Part shown: one piece after another, positions 1 to 6,536 of the stretch
Numbering within the stretch: position 1 is the first letter of the stretch
How the letters are laid out: each line of letters opens with the position of its first letter
Assembly: GCA_949739085.1 (NCBI GenBank)
Contig: CATIYU010000190.1
Coordinates: 1-8,674, forward strand
Direction: 5' to 3'
From: an uncultured Eubacteriales bacterium
Lineage (GTDB): Bacteria > Bacillota_A > Clostridia > Oscillospirales > Oscillospiraceae
Length of the DNA stretch: 8,674 nucleotides
Made by a program: the position numbers and the translations under genes
The notes under the pieces: generated by a model
Told to the model about the DNA's origin: nothing
The model's input: only the letters and a program-made list of their open reading frames with translations
Databases searched by the model: none

Positions 1-365
1 CCATCACCGAGGCCGAGGCCTATCATGGTCCTTCCCTGATCATCGGCTACGCCCCCTGCGAGATGCACTCCATCAAGGGCGGCATGATGAACTGCCAGAC
101 TGAGATCAAGCGCGCCGTGGAGTGCGGCTACTGGAACATGTTCCGGGTCAATCCCGCCCTCGCCGCTGAGGGCAAGAACCCCTTCACTCTGGACAGCAAA
201 GAGCCGGCCGGCGGCTATCAGGAATTCCTGATGAACGAGGCCCGCTACGCCCGTCTGACCCGGGAGTTCCCGGAGCGCGCCGAGGTTCTGTTCGCCAAGA
301 ACGAGGCCGCTGCCAAGGAGCGCTATGCTCACCTGATGAAGCTGAAGGACCTGTACCAGGGCTAA
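1..365 (+). CDS. nifJ: Pyruvate:ferredoxin (flavodoxin) oxidoreductase, C-terminal fragment
   Basis: This is the last 120 codons of a gene that begins outside the window; the reading frame starts at base 3 and stops with TAA at 363-365. The enzyme (PFOR) oxidatively decarboxylates pyruvate to acetyl-CoA and CO2 and passes electrons to ferredoxin, using thiamine diphosphate and iron-sulfur clusters in the cytoplasm. The visible part matches the C-terminal end of the long single-chain PFOR: the stretch GPSLIIGYAPCEMHSIKGGM (fragment residues 9-28) with its conserved Cys19, then the region LMNEARYARL and FPERAEVLF, and the helical tail with NEAAAKERY. It is the only rightward gene here and is followed by a strong terminator, so it ends its transcription unit. 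A 2-oxoacid oxidoreductase of other specificity cannot be excluded from the tail alone, but this tail is typical of pyruvate enzymes. Confidence 0.9.
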   Translation, partial: ITEAEAYHGPSLIIGYAPCEMHSIKGGMMNCQTEIKRAVECGYWNMFRVNPALAAEGKNPFTLDSKEPAGGYQEFLMNEARYARLTREFPERAEVLFAKNEAAAKERYAHLMKLKDLYQG

Positions 366-389
366 TGGCTTCGTAAAACGCTAATGAAA

Positions 390-428
390 CCGGGGGCGGA
401 GATGCACTCTCCGCCCCCGGGATTTTTA
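390..428 (+). terminator. Rho-independent terminator after nifJ, possibly shared with hemW
   Basis: A perfect 13-bp inverted repeat (390-402 with 408-420) encloses a 5-base loop and is followed on the plus strand by GATTTTTATTG. It starts 24 bases after the nifJ stop codon. On the minus strand the same stem is followed by a weaker T-rich run (TTTCATTAGCGTTTTA), so it may also stop hemW transcription arriving from the right; hemW ends at 446. Confidence 0.93.
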
Positions 429-445
429 TTGTCCGCGCCGCAGCT

Positions 446-1639
446 TCACCGCCGCACTCGGGCATCCCGGCGCTGCTTTTCTTCCGCCAGCACCTCCAGC
501 ACCTCCCCGATAATCAGGTTGGACACCAGGAAGCCCTCCGGCGTCAAACGCCACCGCCCCTCCGTTTCCAGGGCGTAGCCGGTCTCCTGATACCGCTCCA
601 GAGCTGTGCGAATGCCCTCAAAGGATAGCCGGTAGCGGCTCTCAAATTCCCGCCCGGAGATTCCCCGGGCCGTCCGCAGCCCCAGCATCAGGTACTCCAA
701 ATCCCGGTCCCAGGGCGCTATGCGCTCGCTCTCCGAGAGGATTTCCCCGCCTTCTTCCACGCACCGGCAGTAGGCGGCAAGGTCCCGCACAAAGGCGTAG
801 CGCACGCCCCCCACGTCGGAGTGGGCCCCGGGACCAAAGCCCGCGTACTCCTCCAGGGTCCAGTATTTCAGGTTGTGCCGGGACTCCCGGCCCGGCCTGG
901 CGAAATTGGAGATTTCGTACTGCCCGTAGCCCAGTTGGGCCAAGCGATCCACCGTCCACAGGTACATATCCGCCTGCAAGTCCTCGTCCGGCAGGTCCAG
1001 AGCCCCCTGGATGCGCCAAAGGGGAGTGTCCTCCTCCACCTTCAGGCCGTAACAGCTCAGGTGCTCTGGCTCCAGGGCAGCGGCCTTTTCCACCGTCCGT
1101 TGCCAGTCTGCCAGGGATTGGCCTGGCAGGCCGTAAATCAGGTCCAGAGACAGGTTGTCAAAGCCCCCCTGCCGGGCGGCCTCCACGGCCTGTTCCACCT
1201 GCTGGAAAGTGTGGGGACGGCCCAGGGCCCGCAGCTCCCGGTTATTGGCGGACTGCACCCCCAGAGAGAGCCGGTTAAAGCCCGCCTGCCGCAGAGCGCG
1301 GGCTGTCCGCCAGCCGCCCAAACTGTCTGGGTTGGCCTCCAGGGTGATCTCCGCGCTGTCGGACACCTGGAACCGCTTCCGGATGGTTTTCAGCAGCAGG
1401 CGCAGGCGCTTCTCCCCCAGATAGGAGGGGGTGCCGCCGCCGAAGTACACTGTATCCACCCAATAAGAGGAGGAGAGGCTCCCAGACGCGCTCTCCTCCA
1501 GATGGCGGCACAGGGCGGACACATAGCCGTCCATCTGCTGCTCCGCCCGGGGCAGGGAGTAGAAGTCGCAGTAAATACACTTGCTTTTGCAAAAGGGAAT
1601 GTGGATGTACAGGCCCAGCGATTTGGGGGGCTTTTTCAT
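446..1639 (-). CDS. hemW: HemW-type radical SAM protein (heme chaperone, formerly called HemN-like coproporphyrinogen III oxidase)
   Basis: The 397-residue product has the radical SAM motif near the N-terminus, YIHIPFCKSKCIYCDF, with cluster cysteines 17, 21 and 24. The residue after the third cysteine is Asp, as in HemW. True HemN has a further Cys shortly after the third (CxxxCxxCxC). Other family marks are FGGGTPS (about 66-72), EANPDSL, RLSLGVQS, DLIYGLPGQ, HNLKYW and GFGPGAHS, then a C-terminal winged-helix part ending in LTPEGFLVSN. HemW binds heme and a [4Fe-4S] cluster and is thought to deliver heme to hemoproteins; coproporphyrinogen oxidase activity is not expected. I chose ATG at 1639, not the GTG at 1648, because that GTG overlaps the Shine-Dalgarno AGGTG (1646-1650). 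A separate promoter lies upstream, so it need not be co-transcribed with cbiG. Confidence 0.92.
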   Translation of the reverse strand: MKKPPKSLGLYIHIPFCKSKCIYCDFYSLPRAEQQMDGYVSALCRHLEESASGSLSSSYWVDTVYFGGGTPSYLGEKRLRLLLKTIRKRFQVSDSAEITLEANPDSLGGWRTARALRQAGFNRLSLGVQSANNRELRALGRPHTFQQVEQAVEAARQGGFDNLSLDLIYGLPGQSLADWQRTVEKAAALEPEHLSCYGLKVEEDTPLWRIQGALDLPDEDLQADMYLWTVDRLAQLGYGQYEISNFARPGRESRHNLKYWTLEEYAGFGPGAHSDVGGVRYAFVRDLAAYCRCVEEGGEILSESERIAPWDRDLEYLMLGLRTARGISGREFESRYRLSFEGIRTALERYQETGYALETEGRWRLTPEGFLVSNLIIGEVLEVLAEEKQRRDARVRR

Positions 1640-1668
1640 TGGTATCACCTCGCAGTGTTCTTATATCT

Positions 1669-1697
1669 ATTGTATGTGAAGCCGCTGTCGAGTGCAA
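1669..1697 (-). promoter_or_regulatory. Sigma-A type promoter for hemW
   Basis: On the minus strand TTGCAC (1692-1697) and TACAAT (1669-1674) are separated by exactly 17 bases. The predicted start would be near 1662, about 23 bases before the hemW ATG. The -35 box sits in the short gap after the cbiG stop codon, which suggests hemW can be expressed independently of cbiG. This rests on motif match only. Confidence 0.7.
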
Positions 1698-1708
1698 GGG
1701 AAACCGGG

Positions 1709-2719
1709 CTAGAACCGGGCCTCCCAGCGCTCCGCCGCCACCGCGATGGAGACGCCGCTGTGGATAGTCTTGCGGACCAGCAGCCGCTGTGCGCCAATCA
1801 TGGCGGCTCTCTCACAGACGTTGTCCACCCCCGTGACCCGCAGAACCCGCTCGGAGAAGGTGAATTCCCCCTCTGCGGCCCGCAGTTCTCCGGCGGAGTA
1901 GAAGGCCAGAGGCCAGCCCCGGCTCTCGCAGAACGCCAGAAGTCCCGCCTCGTCCTGCTTCAGGTCGATGGACGCGGCGCACTTGATAGCGGCTGGATGA
2001 ATCCCGTTTTCCTCCAGCACAGCCTCCACGGCCTCTCCGAACTGGTTCGCTGGAGTGCCCCGGCGGCACCCCAGCCCCAGATGCAGTACCGGCGGCGCCA
2101 GCAACAGAGTTTCGGCAAAGGGAGTCTTTCGCTTCCAGGAGACGCAGATCCCCACAGGCCCCTTGTCCCCAGCCACAACGCCGCTGGGCAGTTCTCCCAC
2201 AAGGGGGAAGTCGCAGTCCAGGGGTACCGGTCCCTCCAGAATCGCGGCGGAGACGGCCTCTGCCGCCTGCCGGTTGGTGACGGTTACCCCGGCACGGGTG
2301 GCCCAGGCATCCGGGGAGAACTTTTCGCTGATATCCGCGGCGGTGGTGACGACCGCCACCGCTCCCAGCGCCGCCGCCAGACGTTCTGTCAGGGCGTTGG
2401 CGGTGTGGCCGGACAGCAGGGAAATGGCGTACTTCCCCAACTCATCTACGCAGACCACCGCCGGACCGGCCCGCCTGTCCCGTACATGGGGGGCGATGGA
2501 GCGCACCGCGATGTCCGCCGTCCCTACGAACACCAGGGCGTCCGCCCAGGCAAACACTGGCCCTGTAGACTGGGCGTAGGGCGGGAGAACCGGCAGGAAT
2601 TCGCCGTACTTCTCCGGGGCATAGCACCGGCACTGATCCTCCGCCCCGCAGAGGGCGGCTTTTGCTTTTCGGGCGGTTTCGCAGCCCCTGCGGCTGTAAG
2701 CGAAGATCGCTAACTTCAT
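1709..2719 (-). CDS. cbiG: Cobalt-precorrin-5A hydrolase CbiG
   Basis: The 336-residue protein matches CbiG, which opens the delta-lactone of cobalt-precorrin-5A to give cobalt-precorrin-5B and acetaldehyde in the anaerobic cobalamin pathway. The N-terminal part carries AVRSIAPHVRDRRAGPAVV and then DELGKYAISLLSGH (about 71-105), followed by VVTTAADI. A central segment (about 130-205) leads to the C-terminal domain with HLGLGCRRGT (213-222), SIDLKQDEAGLLAF, FYSAGEL, GVDNVCERAA and a final SGVSIAVA. The start at 2719 is preceded by AGAGG (2728-2732) with 8-base spacing; the frame is open further upstream but without a better ribosome site. The gene lies 61 bases after cysK and may be read from the cysK promoter. 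No other cbi or cob gene is visible. After LLSGH the family usually has a Gly-Gly-Ala-Asn-like stretch, but here it reads TANALT, about two residues shorter. Confidence 0.9.
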   Translation of the reverse strand: MKLAIFAYSRRGCETARKAKAALCGAEDQCRCYAPEKYGEFLPVLPPYAQSTGPVFAWADALVFVGTADIAVRSIAPHVRDRRAGPAVVCVDELGKYAISLLSGHTANALTERLAAALGAVAVVTTAADISEKFSPDAWATRAGVTVTNRQAAEAVSAAILEGPVPLDCDFPLVGELPSGVVAGDKGPVGICVSWKRKTPFAETLLLAPPVLHLGLGCRRGTPANQFGEAVEAVLEENGIHPAAIKCAASIDLKQDEAGLLAFCESRGWPLAFYSAGELRAAEGEFTFSERVLRVTGVDNVCERAAMIGAQRLLVRKTIHSGVSIAVAAERWEARF

Positions 2720-2780
2720 TGAATGCGCCTCTTTTCTGATCTTTCTCAAATAATTTTTCCCACTCTCCGGCGATTGGCGG

Positions 2781-3707
2781 CTATTCCTCAAAGAGGGGCG
2801 TGGAGAGGTAGCGGTCCCCGGCGTCGGGCAGCAGGGCCACTAGAATTTTGCCCCTGTTTTCCAGCCTTTTCGCCAGCTGGACCGCCGCCCAAACTGCCGC
2901 GCCGGAGGAGATGCCCACCAGAATGCCCTCGGTCCTGCCTAGGCTCCGCGCGGCGGCGTAGGCGCTGGCGTCCTCTACCAGGACGGTCTCGTCGATGATA
3001 TCCCGGTTTAAAATCTCCGGTACAAACCCCGCGCCAATGCCCTGGAGACCGTGTGACCCGGCTGTGCCGCCGCTAAGCACCGGGGACGAGGCGGGCTCCA
3101 CGGCTACGACCCTTACCGCTGGGTTTTGGGCCTTGAGGTACTCGCCCACTCCAGTCAGCGTGCCGCCGGTGCCTACCCCAGCCACGAAGATGTCCACATT
3201 CCCGCCGGTGTCCTCCCAGATTTCCGGACCGGTAGAGGCCCTATGGGCGGCGGGGTTGGCGGGGTTCACGAATTGCCCGGGGATGAAGCCGCCGGGAATG
3301 CTCTCCGCCAGCTCATTGGCCTTGGCGATGGCCCCCGCCATGCCACCCTCCGTCAGCACCAGCTCTGCGCCATAGGCCCCCATGAGCCGCCGCCGCTCCA
3401 CGCTCATGGCCGCTGGCATGACGATGATAACCCGATAGCCCTTGGCCGCCGCCAGAGCCGCAAGGCCAATACCTGTGTTGCCGGAGGTGGGCTCGATGAT
3501 GACGGACCCGGGCCTTAGCAGGCCACGGGCCTCCGCCGCATCAATCATGGCCTTGGCCACCCGGTCCTTTACGCTGCCCGCTGGGTTGAAATACTCCAGC
3601 TTGGCCAGGACCCTCGCCTCCAGGCCCTCCCGTTCCTCTGTGCGCGTCAGCTCCAGCAGCGGGGTTCCGCCCACCAGCTGGCTGGCGGAGGTGTGAATCT
3701 TTCCCAT
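2781..3707 (-). CDS. cysK: Cysteine synthase A (O-acetylserine sulfhydrylase)
   Basis: This PLP-dependent enzyme combines O-acetylserine with sulfide to form cysteine. The 308-residue length is normal for the family. The PLP lysine is Lys47 in NPAGSVKDR, the substrate loop is TSGNTG (74-79), the phosphate-binding loop is GVGTGGT (177-183), and GISSGA (265-270) supplies the serine contacting the PLP ring nitrogen. PVLSGG (209-214) and [13 protein letters not shown] (221-233) are typical of CysK-type enzymes. There is no extra C-terminal CBS domain, so cystathionine beta-synthase is unlikely. The ATG at 3707 has AGGAGG (3715-3720) 7 bases upstream and a good promoter before that. CysE, which makes its substrate, is encoded about 4.6 kb away on the same strand, beyond the rpmH-jag cluster. 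cbiG follows after 61 bases. Confidence 0.95.
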   Translation of the reverse strand: MGKIHTSASQLVGGTPLLELTRTEEREGLEARVLAKLEYFNPAGSVKDRVAKAMIDAAEARGLLRPGSVIIEPTSGNTGIGLAALAAAKGYRVIIVMPAAMSVERRRLMGAYGAELVLTEGGMAGAIAKANELAESIPGGFIPGQFVNPANPAAHRASTGPEIWEDTGGNVDIFVAGVGTGGTLTGVGEYLKAQNPAVRVVAVEPASSPVLSGGTAGSHGLQGIGAGFVPEILNRDIIDETVLVEDASAYAAARSLGRTEGILVGISSGAAVWAAVQLAKRLENRGKILVALLPDAGDRYLSTPLFEE

Positions 3708-3723
3708 AACAAATCCTCCTGCT

Positions 3724-3738
3724 CCACTGTGTTAGTGG
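3724..3738. promoter_or_regulatory. Inverted repeat at the cysK transcription start (possible operator)
   Basis: CCACT and AGTGG arms of 5 bases each (3724-3728 and 3734-3738) flank a 5-base centre. The repeat lies immediately downstream of the -10 box and covers the predicted start site. The position suits a repressor site, but the arms are short and chance is possible. Confidence 0.3.
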
Positions 3739-3739
3739 C

Positions 3740-3768
3740 ATTATACGCAGGTTCCCCGGCACCGTCAA
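3740..3768 (-). promoter_or_regulatory. Sigma-A type promoter for cysK
   Basis: On the minus strand TTGACG (3763-3768) and a perfect TATAAT (3740-3745) have 17-base spacing. The predicted start is near 3733, leaving an untranslated leader of only about 25 bases, too short for a T-box or riboswitch. Control of cysK at this promoter would therefore have to be by a DNA-binding protein or be absent. Confidence 0.85.
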
Positions 3769-3781
3769 CCCCGCCGGACGC

Positions 3782-3815
3782 AAAACCCCCGCCGGATGGG
3801 AACTCTCCGGCGGGG
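3782..3815 (-). terminator. Rho-independent terminator after jag
   Basis: On the minus strand a perfect 10-bp stem, CCCCGCCGGA (3806-3815) with TCCGGCGGGG (3787-3796), has a 9-base loop and is followed by GTTTTG. It begins 7 bases after the jag stop codon. The T run is short (four), so termination may be incomplete, but placement and stem strength support it. It separates the rpmH-jag unit from the cysK promoter. Confidence 0.82.
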
Positions 3816-3821
3816 ACGTTT

Positions 3822-4706
3822 CTATTTACTTGGACGGTTCTCCCTGCGGCCGCCGGGGGCGTAGGCCACGATGACCCGGCGGTTGGGATCGGTGCCCATA
3901 GAGTAGGTGGTGATATTCTCCACGTCCTGGAGGGCGGTGTGGATAACGTGACGCTCGTAGGCGTTCATGGGCTCCAGGGTGACGCTGCGGCGGTTCCGGA
4001 CCACCTTGGCGGCCACCTTCCGGGCCAGACTTTGCAAGCTCTGCTCCCGCTTGAGGCGGTAGTTCTCCGCGTCCACGTGGATGCGCACCCGCTTCTCCCC
4101 GCTGCGGTTGACGGAGTAGTTGGTCAGCTGCTGGATGGCGTCCAGAGTCTCACCCCGGCGGCCAATCAAGGCTCCCAGCTTCTCACCCTCCAAAATGACC
4201 TTGTAGCGGCCCTCTTCGGGGCAGTAGACCTTCACCCGGGCCTCGCTCTCCATGTGCTGGAGGAGACCGGTGAGGAAGGCTGTGATTTTCTGGGCCTTTT
4301 CGTCGGTGCAGGGCTCGCCCAGGTCCTCGGGCTGGACCAGGTCCTCCGTCTGGGGCTCCGGACGGGGGGCCCGCTCGGGGCGGGAACGCTCCGGCTTCTT
4401 CCGCTCAGGCCGCTCCCCACGGGGAACTGGGGCCTTGGGAGCCTCAGAAACCTTGGGTGCTTCGGGAGTCCTGGGCGGCTCCGGGGCTTTCGCAGGGGCA
4501 GGGGAGACCGGGGGTTCCGCCTCGTCCTCCAGTCCGTAGGACACCCGGACCCGGGCCAGGACGGCCCCAAAGCCCAGAAAGCCCTTTTTGCCGTAGTCCA
4601 GAACCTCCACCGACACGTCGTCCCGGTCCAGGCCCAGCTGCGCCAGAGCCCTGCCGGTGGCCTCGTCGATGGTCTTGCCGGTCATCTCAATATGCTGTAT
4701 AGCCAT
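3822..4706 (-). CDS. jag: RNA-binding protein Jag (KhpB; also EloR)
   Basis: The 294-residue product has the three-part Jag layout. An N-terminal Jag_N domain covers about 4-54 and contains YGKKGFLGFG (38-47). A long low-complexity linker rich in Pro, Glu, Lys and Arg covers about 61-125. A KH domain has the RNA-binding loop GALIGRRGETLDAIQQL (178-194), and a C-terminal R3H domain has ERHVIHTAL (251-259). In other Firmicutes the protein binds many RNAs, works with KhpA, and affects cell elongation and division; that role is known from relatives, not shown here. It follows yidC by 8 bases, and its ribosome site AAGGAG (4718-4723) lies inside the last codons of yidC, so translation is probably coupled. 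It is the last gene of the cluster, ahead of a terminator. Confidence 0.95.
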   Translation of the reverse strand: MAIQHIEMTGKTIDEATGRALAQLGLDRDDVSVEVLDYGKKGFLGFGAVLARVRVSYGLEDEAEPPVSPAPAKAPEPPRTPEAPKVSEAPKAPVPRGERPERKKPERSRPERAPRPEPQTEDLVQPEDLGEPCTDEKAQKITAFLTGLLQHMESEARVKVYCPEEGRYKVILEGEKLGALIGRRGETLDAIQQLTNYSVNRSGEKRVRIHVDAENYRLKREQSLQSLARKVAAKVVRNRRSVTLEPMNAYERHVIHTALQDVENITTYSMGTDPNRRVIVAYAPGGRRENRPSK

Positions 4707-4714
4707 GTCAAGTC

Positions 4715-5785
4715 TTACTCCTTCTCGTCATAGCGGTCCTCCCGGTAACTGCGGCCCCGGGCATAGGGGCGGTCCCCCACCCGGCCGGCCTCCGTGGTGG
4801 ATGCCTTCTTCTCGCCGCTCTTAGGCGGCTGCTTCTTCGGACGTTCCCGCTCCTGGTCCCGCTGCTCGGCGGCCCGTTTTCTGGCCTCCTCCATGCGCAG
4901 CTGGCGGGCGGCCTCCCGCTTGGCGGCCCGCTCCTCCTCCTCGGCCTGGAGCTTCTCAGTGTAAAATTTGCCCAGCAGGCTCTCCTGAATCATAATGAAG
5001 AGGCTGTTGGCAATCCAGTAGACGCCCATGGCGGCGGGCATGGAGAAGCACCACCACAGAGAAAAGAGAGGCATCATCAGGTTCAGCATCCGCATACTGC
5101 CCTGCTGGGACTGGGACTGGCCGTTGCTCTTCATAGTGATGAGGGTGGTGAGGTACTGGGTGGCGGCGGCCAGAATGGGAATTAGGACCAGGCCGATGAC
5201 CGCCCACTCCCACCGGAAGCCGCTGAAGACGTTGCCGGGAGTGGCGCTCAGGTCGATGCCCAGGAAGTTGAAATCCACGTTAATGAGGCCCGGCGCGGCG
5301 TCCTTAAGGCCATCCCAGTGGCTGGAGACAAATTCTGTCAGGGCGATCTGCTCATAGGCGTTGTTGGTCCCGGCGTTGTAGCCCAGGGCCGTGGCGGCGT
5401 TGCGGACGGTCTCCATGGCCGCTTCGCTCAGGCCCATAAAGTGGGTGATGGGCCGGTAGATAATCTGGTACAGAGGGAGGATGACGAACATGGGGAGGAT
5501 GGACCAGAGGCACCCGCTCATGGGGTTGACCCCCTCCTCCTGGTAGAGCTTCGCTACCTCCTCCTGGTATTTCTGCTGGTTTTTGGCGTACTGCTTTTGC
5601 AGCTCCTGCTGCTTTTCAGAGAGCTTGCCCATGCGGATCATACTGCGTTTAGACTTCATCTGGAAGGGCAGCAGGATCAGCTTCAAAATGAGGCTGAACA
5701 GGATGATAGCCACGCCGTAGGAGCCTGTGATGGAGTACATCCAGCGCAGCAGCGCGGCAAAGGGGAGCGTAATGAGATTGCCCAT
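4715..5785 (-). CDS. yidC: Membrane protein insertase YidC (Oxa1/SpoIIIJ family)
   Basis: This 356-residue inner-membrane protein inserts and folds membrane proteins, alone or with SecYEG. It is the short Gram-positive form without the large extracytoplasmic domain of proteobacterial YidC. Hydrophobic segments are at about 23-42, 91-110, 194-215 and two between 233 and 270. The cytoplasmic hairpin between the first two (about 43-88) is charged and Gln-rich. There is no lipoprotein Cys at the N-terminus, unlike Bacillus SpoIIIJ. The position matching the conserved groove arginine, in LILKLILLP, is Lys35; a basic residue is kept. The C-terminal tail (about 273-356) is a long, highly charged helix rich in Glu, Arg and Lys, likely cytoplasmic and ribosome-facing. 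ATG at 5785 has GGAGG (5797-5801) upstream. yidD ends 48 bases before it and jag starts 8 bases after. Confidence 0.96.
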   Translation of the reverse strand: MGNLITLPFAALLRWMYSITGSYGVAIILFSLILKLILLPFQMKSKRSMIRMGKLSEKQQELQKQYAKNQQKYQEEVAKLYQEEGVNPMSGCLWSILPMFVILPLYQIIYRPITHFMGLSEAAMETVRNAATALGYNAGTNNAYEQIALTEFVSSHWDGLKDAAPGLINVDFNFLGIDLSATPGNVFSGFRWEWAVIGLVLIPILAAATQYLTTLITMKSNGQSQSQQGSMRMLNLMMPLFSLWWCFSMPAAMGVYWIANSLFIMIQESLLGKFYTEKLQAEEEERAAKREAARQLRMEEARKRAAEQRDQERERPKKQPPKSGEKKASTTEAGRVGDRPYARGRSYREDRYDEKE

Positions 5786-5833
5786 TGCAAAATTTTCCTC
5801 CGAGTAGAAGCATTTGTAGGAGAGGGGGACGCC

Positions 5834-6046
5834 CTAGGGCACGGGGTCGTAGAAGTCCCCCTTGTGGAAGGGATGGCAGCGCAGGAGCCGCCGGAGGGCC
5901 AGCCAGCCGCCCTTCCAGGCGCCGTACTTCTCAATGGCCTCCAGGGCGTACTGGGAGCAGGTGGGGATGAAGCGGCACCGGGGTGGGAGGCCCGGGGAGA
6001 TGTACCTCCGGTAGAACCGGACAGCCCACAGAAGGAGGCCCTTCAC
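5834..6046 (-). CDS. yidD: Membrane protein insertion efficiency factor YidD
   Basis: The 70-residue protein is a typical YidD: a short hydrophobic, basic N-terminus ([15 protein letters not shown]), then [19 protein letters not shown], then a C-terminal half with [16 protein letters not shown] and DPVP at the very end. The three family cysteines are Cys24, Cys30 and Cys57. In E. coli the protein is membrane-associated, lies close to nascent inner-membrane proteins and improves YidC-dependent insertion. Translation starts at a GTG whose bases overlap the rnpA stop codon (GTGA, 6043-6046). No strong Shine-Dalgarno is present, only AGAGAAG-like bases just before, so it is probably translated by coupling to rnpA. 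yidC follows 48 bases later. Confidence 0.94.
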   Translation of the reverse strand: MKGLLLWAVRFYRRYISPGLPPRCRFIPTCSQYALEAIEKYGAWKGGWLALRRLLRCHPFHKGDFYDPVP

Positions 6047-6390
6047 AGCTTCTCTTGGGCCGTCAAACCCAGTTCCCGGCAGGCCCGCTGAAAAGCGGCG
6101 GTGAGGCGGTCATAGGGCCCGTCCACGGTTCGGGCGCGGGCCACCAGGACTACGTCGTAGCCCTGCTTCATCTCCGGTTGGGCCAGGCGGTAGACCTCCC
6201 GCAGCCTGCGGCGGGCCCGGTTGCGCACCACAGCCCCCCCGATCTTGGTGCTGACAGTGATGCCCAGGCGGTTGTGCTTCTGGCCGTTGGGACGGCAGTA
6301 GACCACCAAAAAGGGCGTCACAGCGGAGCGGCCCTTGCTGTACATGCGCCGGAAGATACGGTTATCCTTGATGGCAACGGTTTTCTTCAC
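6043..6390 (-). CDS. rnpA: Ribonuclease P protein component
   Basis: RnpA is the small basic protein that binds the catalytic RNase P RNA and helps it remove 5' leaders from tRNA precursors. The 115-residue length is usual. The hallmark RNR motif is present as [12 protein letters not shown] (54-65), preceded by [14 protein letters not shown] (40-53), and the protein opens with the typical [19 protein letters not shown]. The start is GTG at 6390 with AAGGAGG (6400-6406) 9 bases upstream. It follows rpmH by about 146 bases that hold two hairpins, and overlaps yidD by 4 bases. The GTG start and the hairpins would both help keep RnpA below L34 in amount, which is an inference. Confidence 0.95.
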   Translation of the reverse strand: MKKTVAIKDNRIFRRMYSKGRSAVTPFLVVYCRPNGQKHNRLGITVSTKIGGAVVRNRARRRLREVYRLAQPEMKQGYDVVLVARARTVDGPYDRLTAAFQRACRELGLTAQEKL

Positions 6391-6438
6391 GGCAGCGGGC
6401 CTCCTTTCTCCGGTGTGAAATTGCCGTCTAAAGACTGA

Positions 6439-6469
6439 CCGCCCGTCCCGACAGCGTAGGGACGGGCGG
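6439..6469 (-). other. Perfect 11-bp hairpin between rpmH and rnpA (possible attenuator)
   Basis: CCGCCCGTCCC (6439-6449) pairs perfectly with GGGACGGGCGG (6459-6469) around a 9-base loop. On the transcribed minus strand it is followed by TCAGTCTTTAGACGG, which lacks a real T tract, so a complete terminator is unlikely. It could be a partial terminator or an RNA stability or processing element that lowers rnpA relative to rpmH. Confidence 0.6.
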
Positions 6470-6485
6470 ATGAATGGCGGCGTAA

Positions 6486-6518
6486 GGCAGTTTGACGGCC
6501 CCGTGCCGTCATGCTGCC
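6486..6518 (-). other. Second hairpin between rpmH and rnpA
   Basis: GGCAG (6486-6490) pairs with CTGCC (6514-6518), and GACGGC (6494-6499) with GCCGTC (6505-6510) around a 5-base loop; the three bases between the arms are mostly pairable (T.G, T/T, T-A). No T run follows on the minus strand. It begins about 19 bases after the rpmH stop, so it could protect the 3' end of an rpmH mRNA or mark a processing site. Confidence 0.55.
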
Positions 6519-6536
6519 GGGCGTCAGCGCGGCCCT

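Noticed and set aside
1640..1648. GTG start for hemW at 1648, three codons upstream
   Set aside because: This GTG overlaps the Shine-Dalgarno bases that serve the ATG at 1639, so ribosomes would not start on it.
821..2713. A 630-codon open frame on the plus strand opposite hemW and cbiG
   Set aside because: It spans two well-recognised minus-strand genes and their gap, has no recognisable domain, and reads as Gln/Gly/Arg/Leu-rich antisense of GC-rich codons. It is a shadow frame.
3708..3821. A possible T-box or S-box riboswitch before cysK
   Set aside because: The predicted transcript leader is only about 25 bases long, and the hairpin further upstream belongs to the end of jag.
3693..4733. 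A 346-codon open frame on the plus strand opposite jag
   Set aside because: It is antisense to jag, with Gly/Leu/Asp/Val-rich shadow composition and no family motif.
5786..5833. A promoter or extra small gene between yidD and yidC
   Set aside because: Only 48 bases, containing the yidC ribosome site and no convincing -10/-35 pair or hairpin.
5318..6091. A 257-codon open frame on the plus strand opposite yidC and yidD
   Set aside because: It covers parts of three real genes on the other strand and has no recognisable features.
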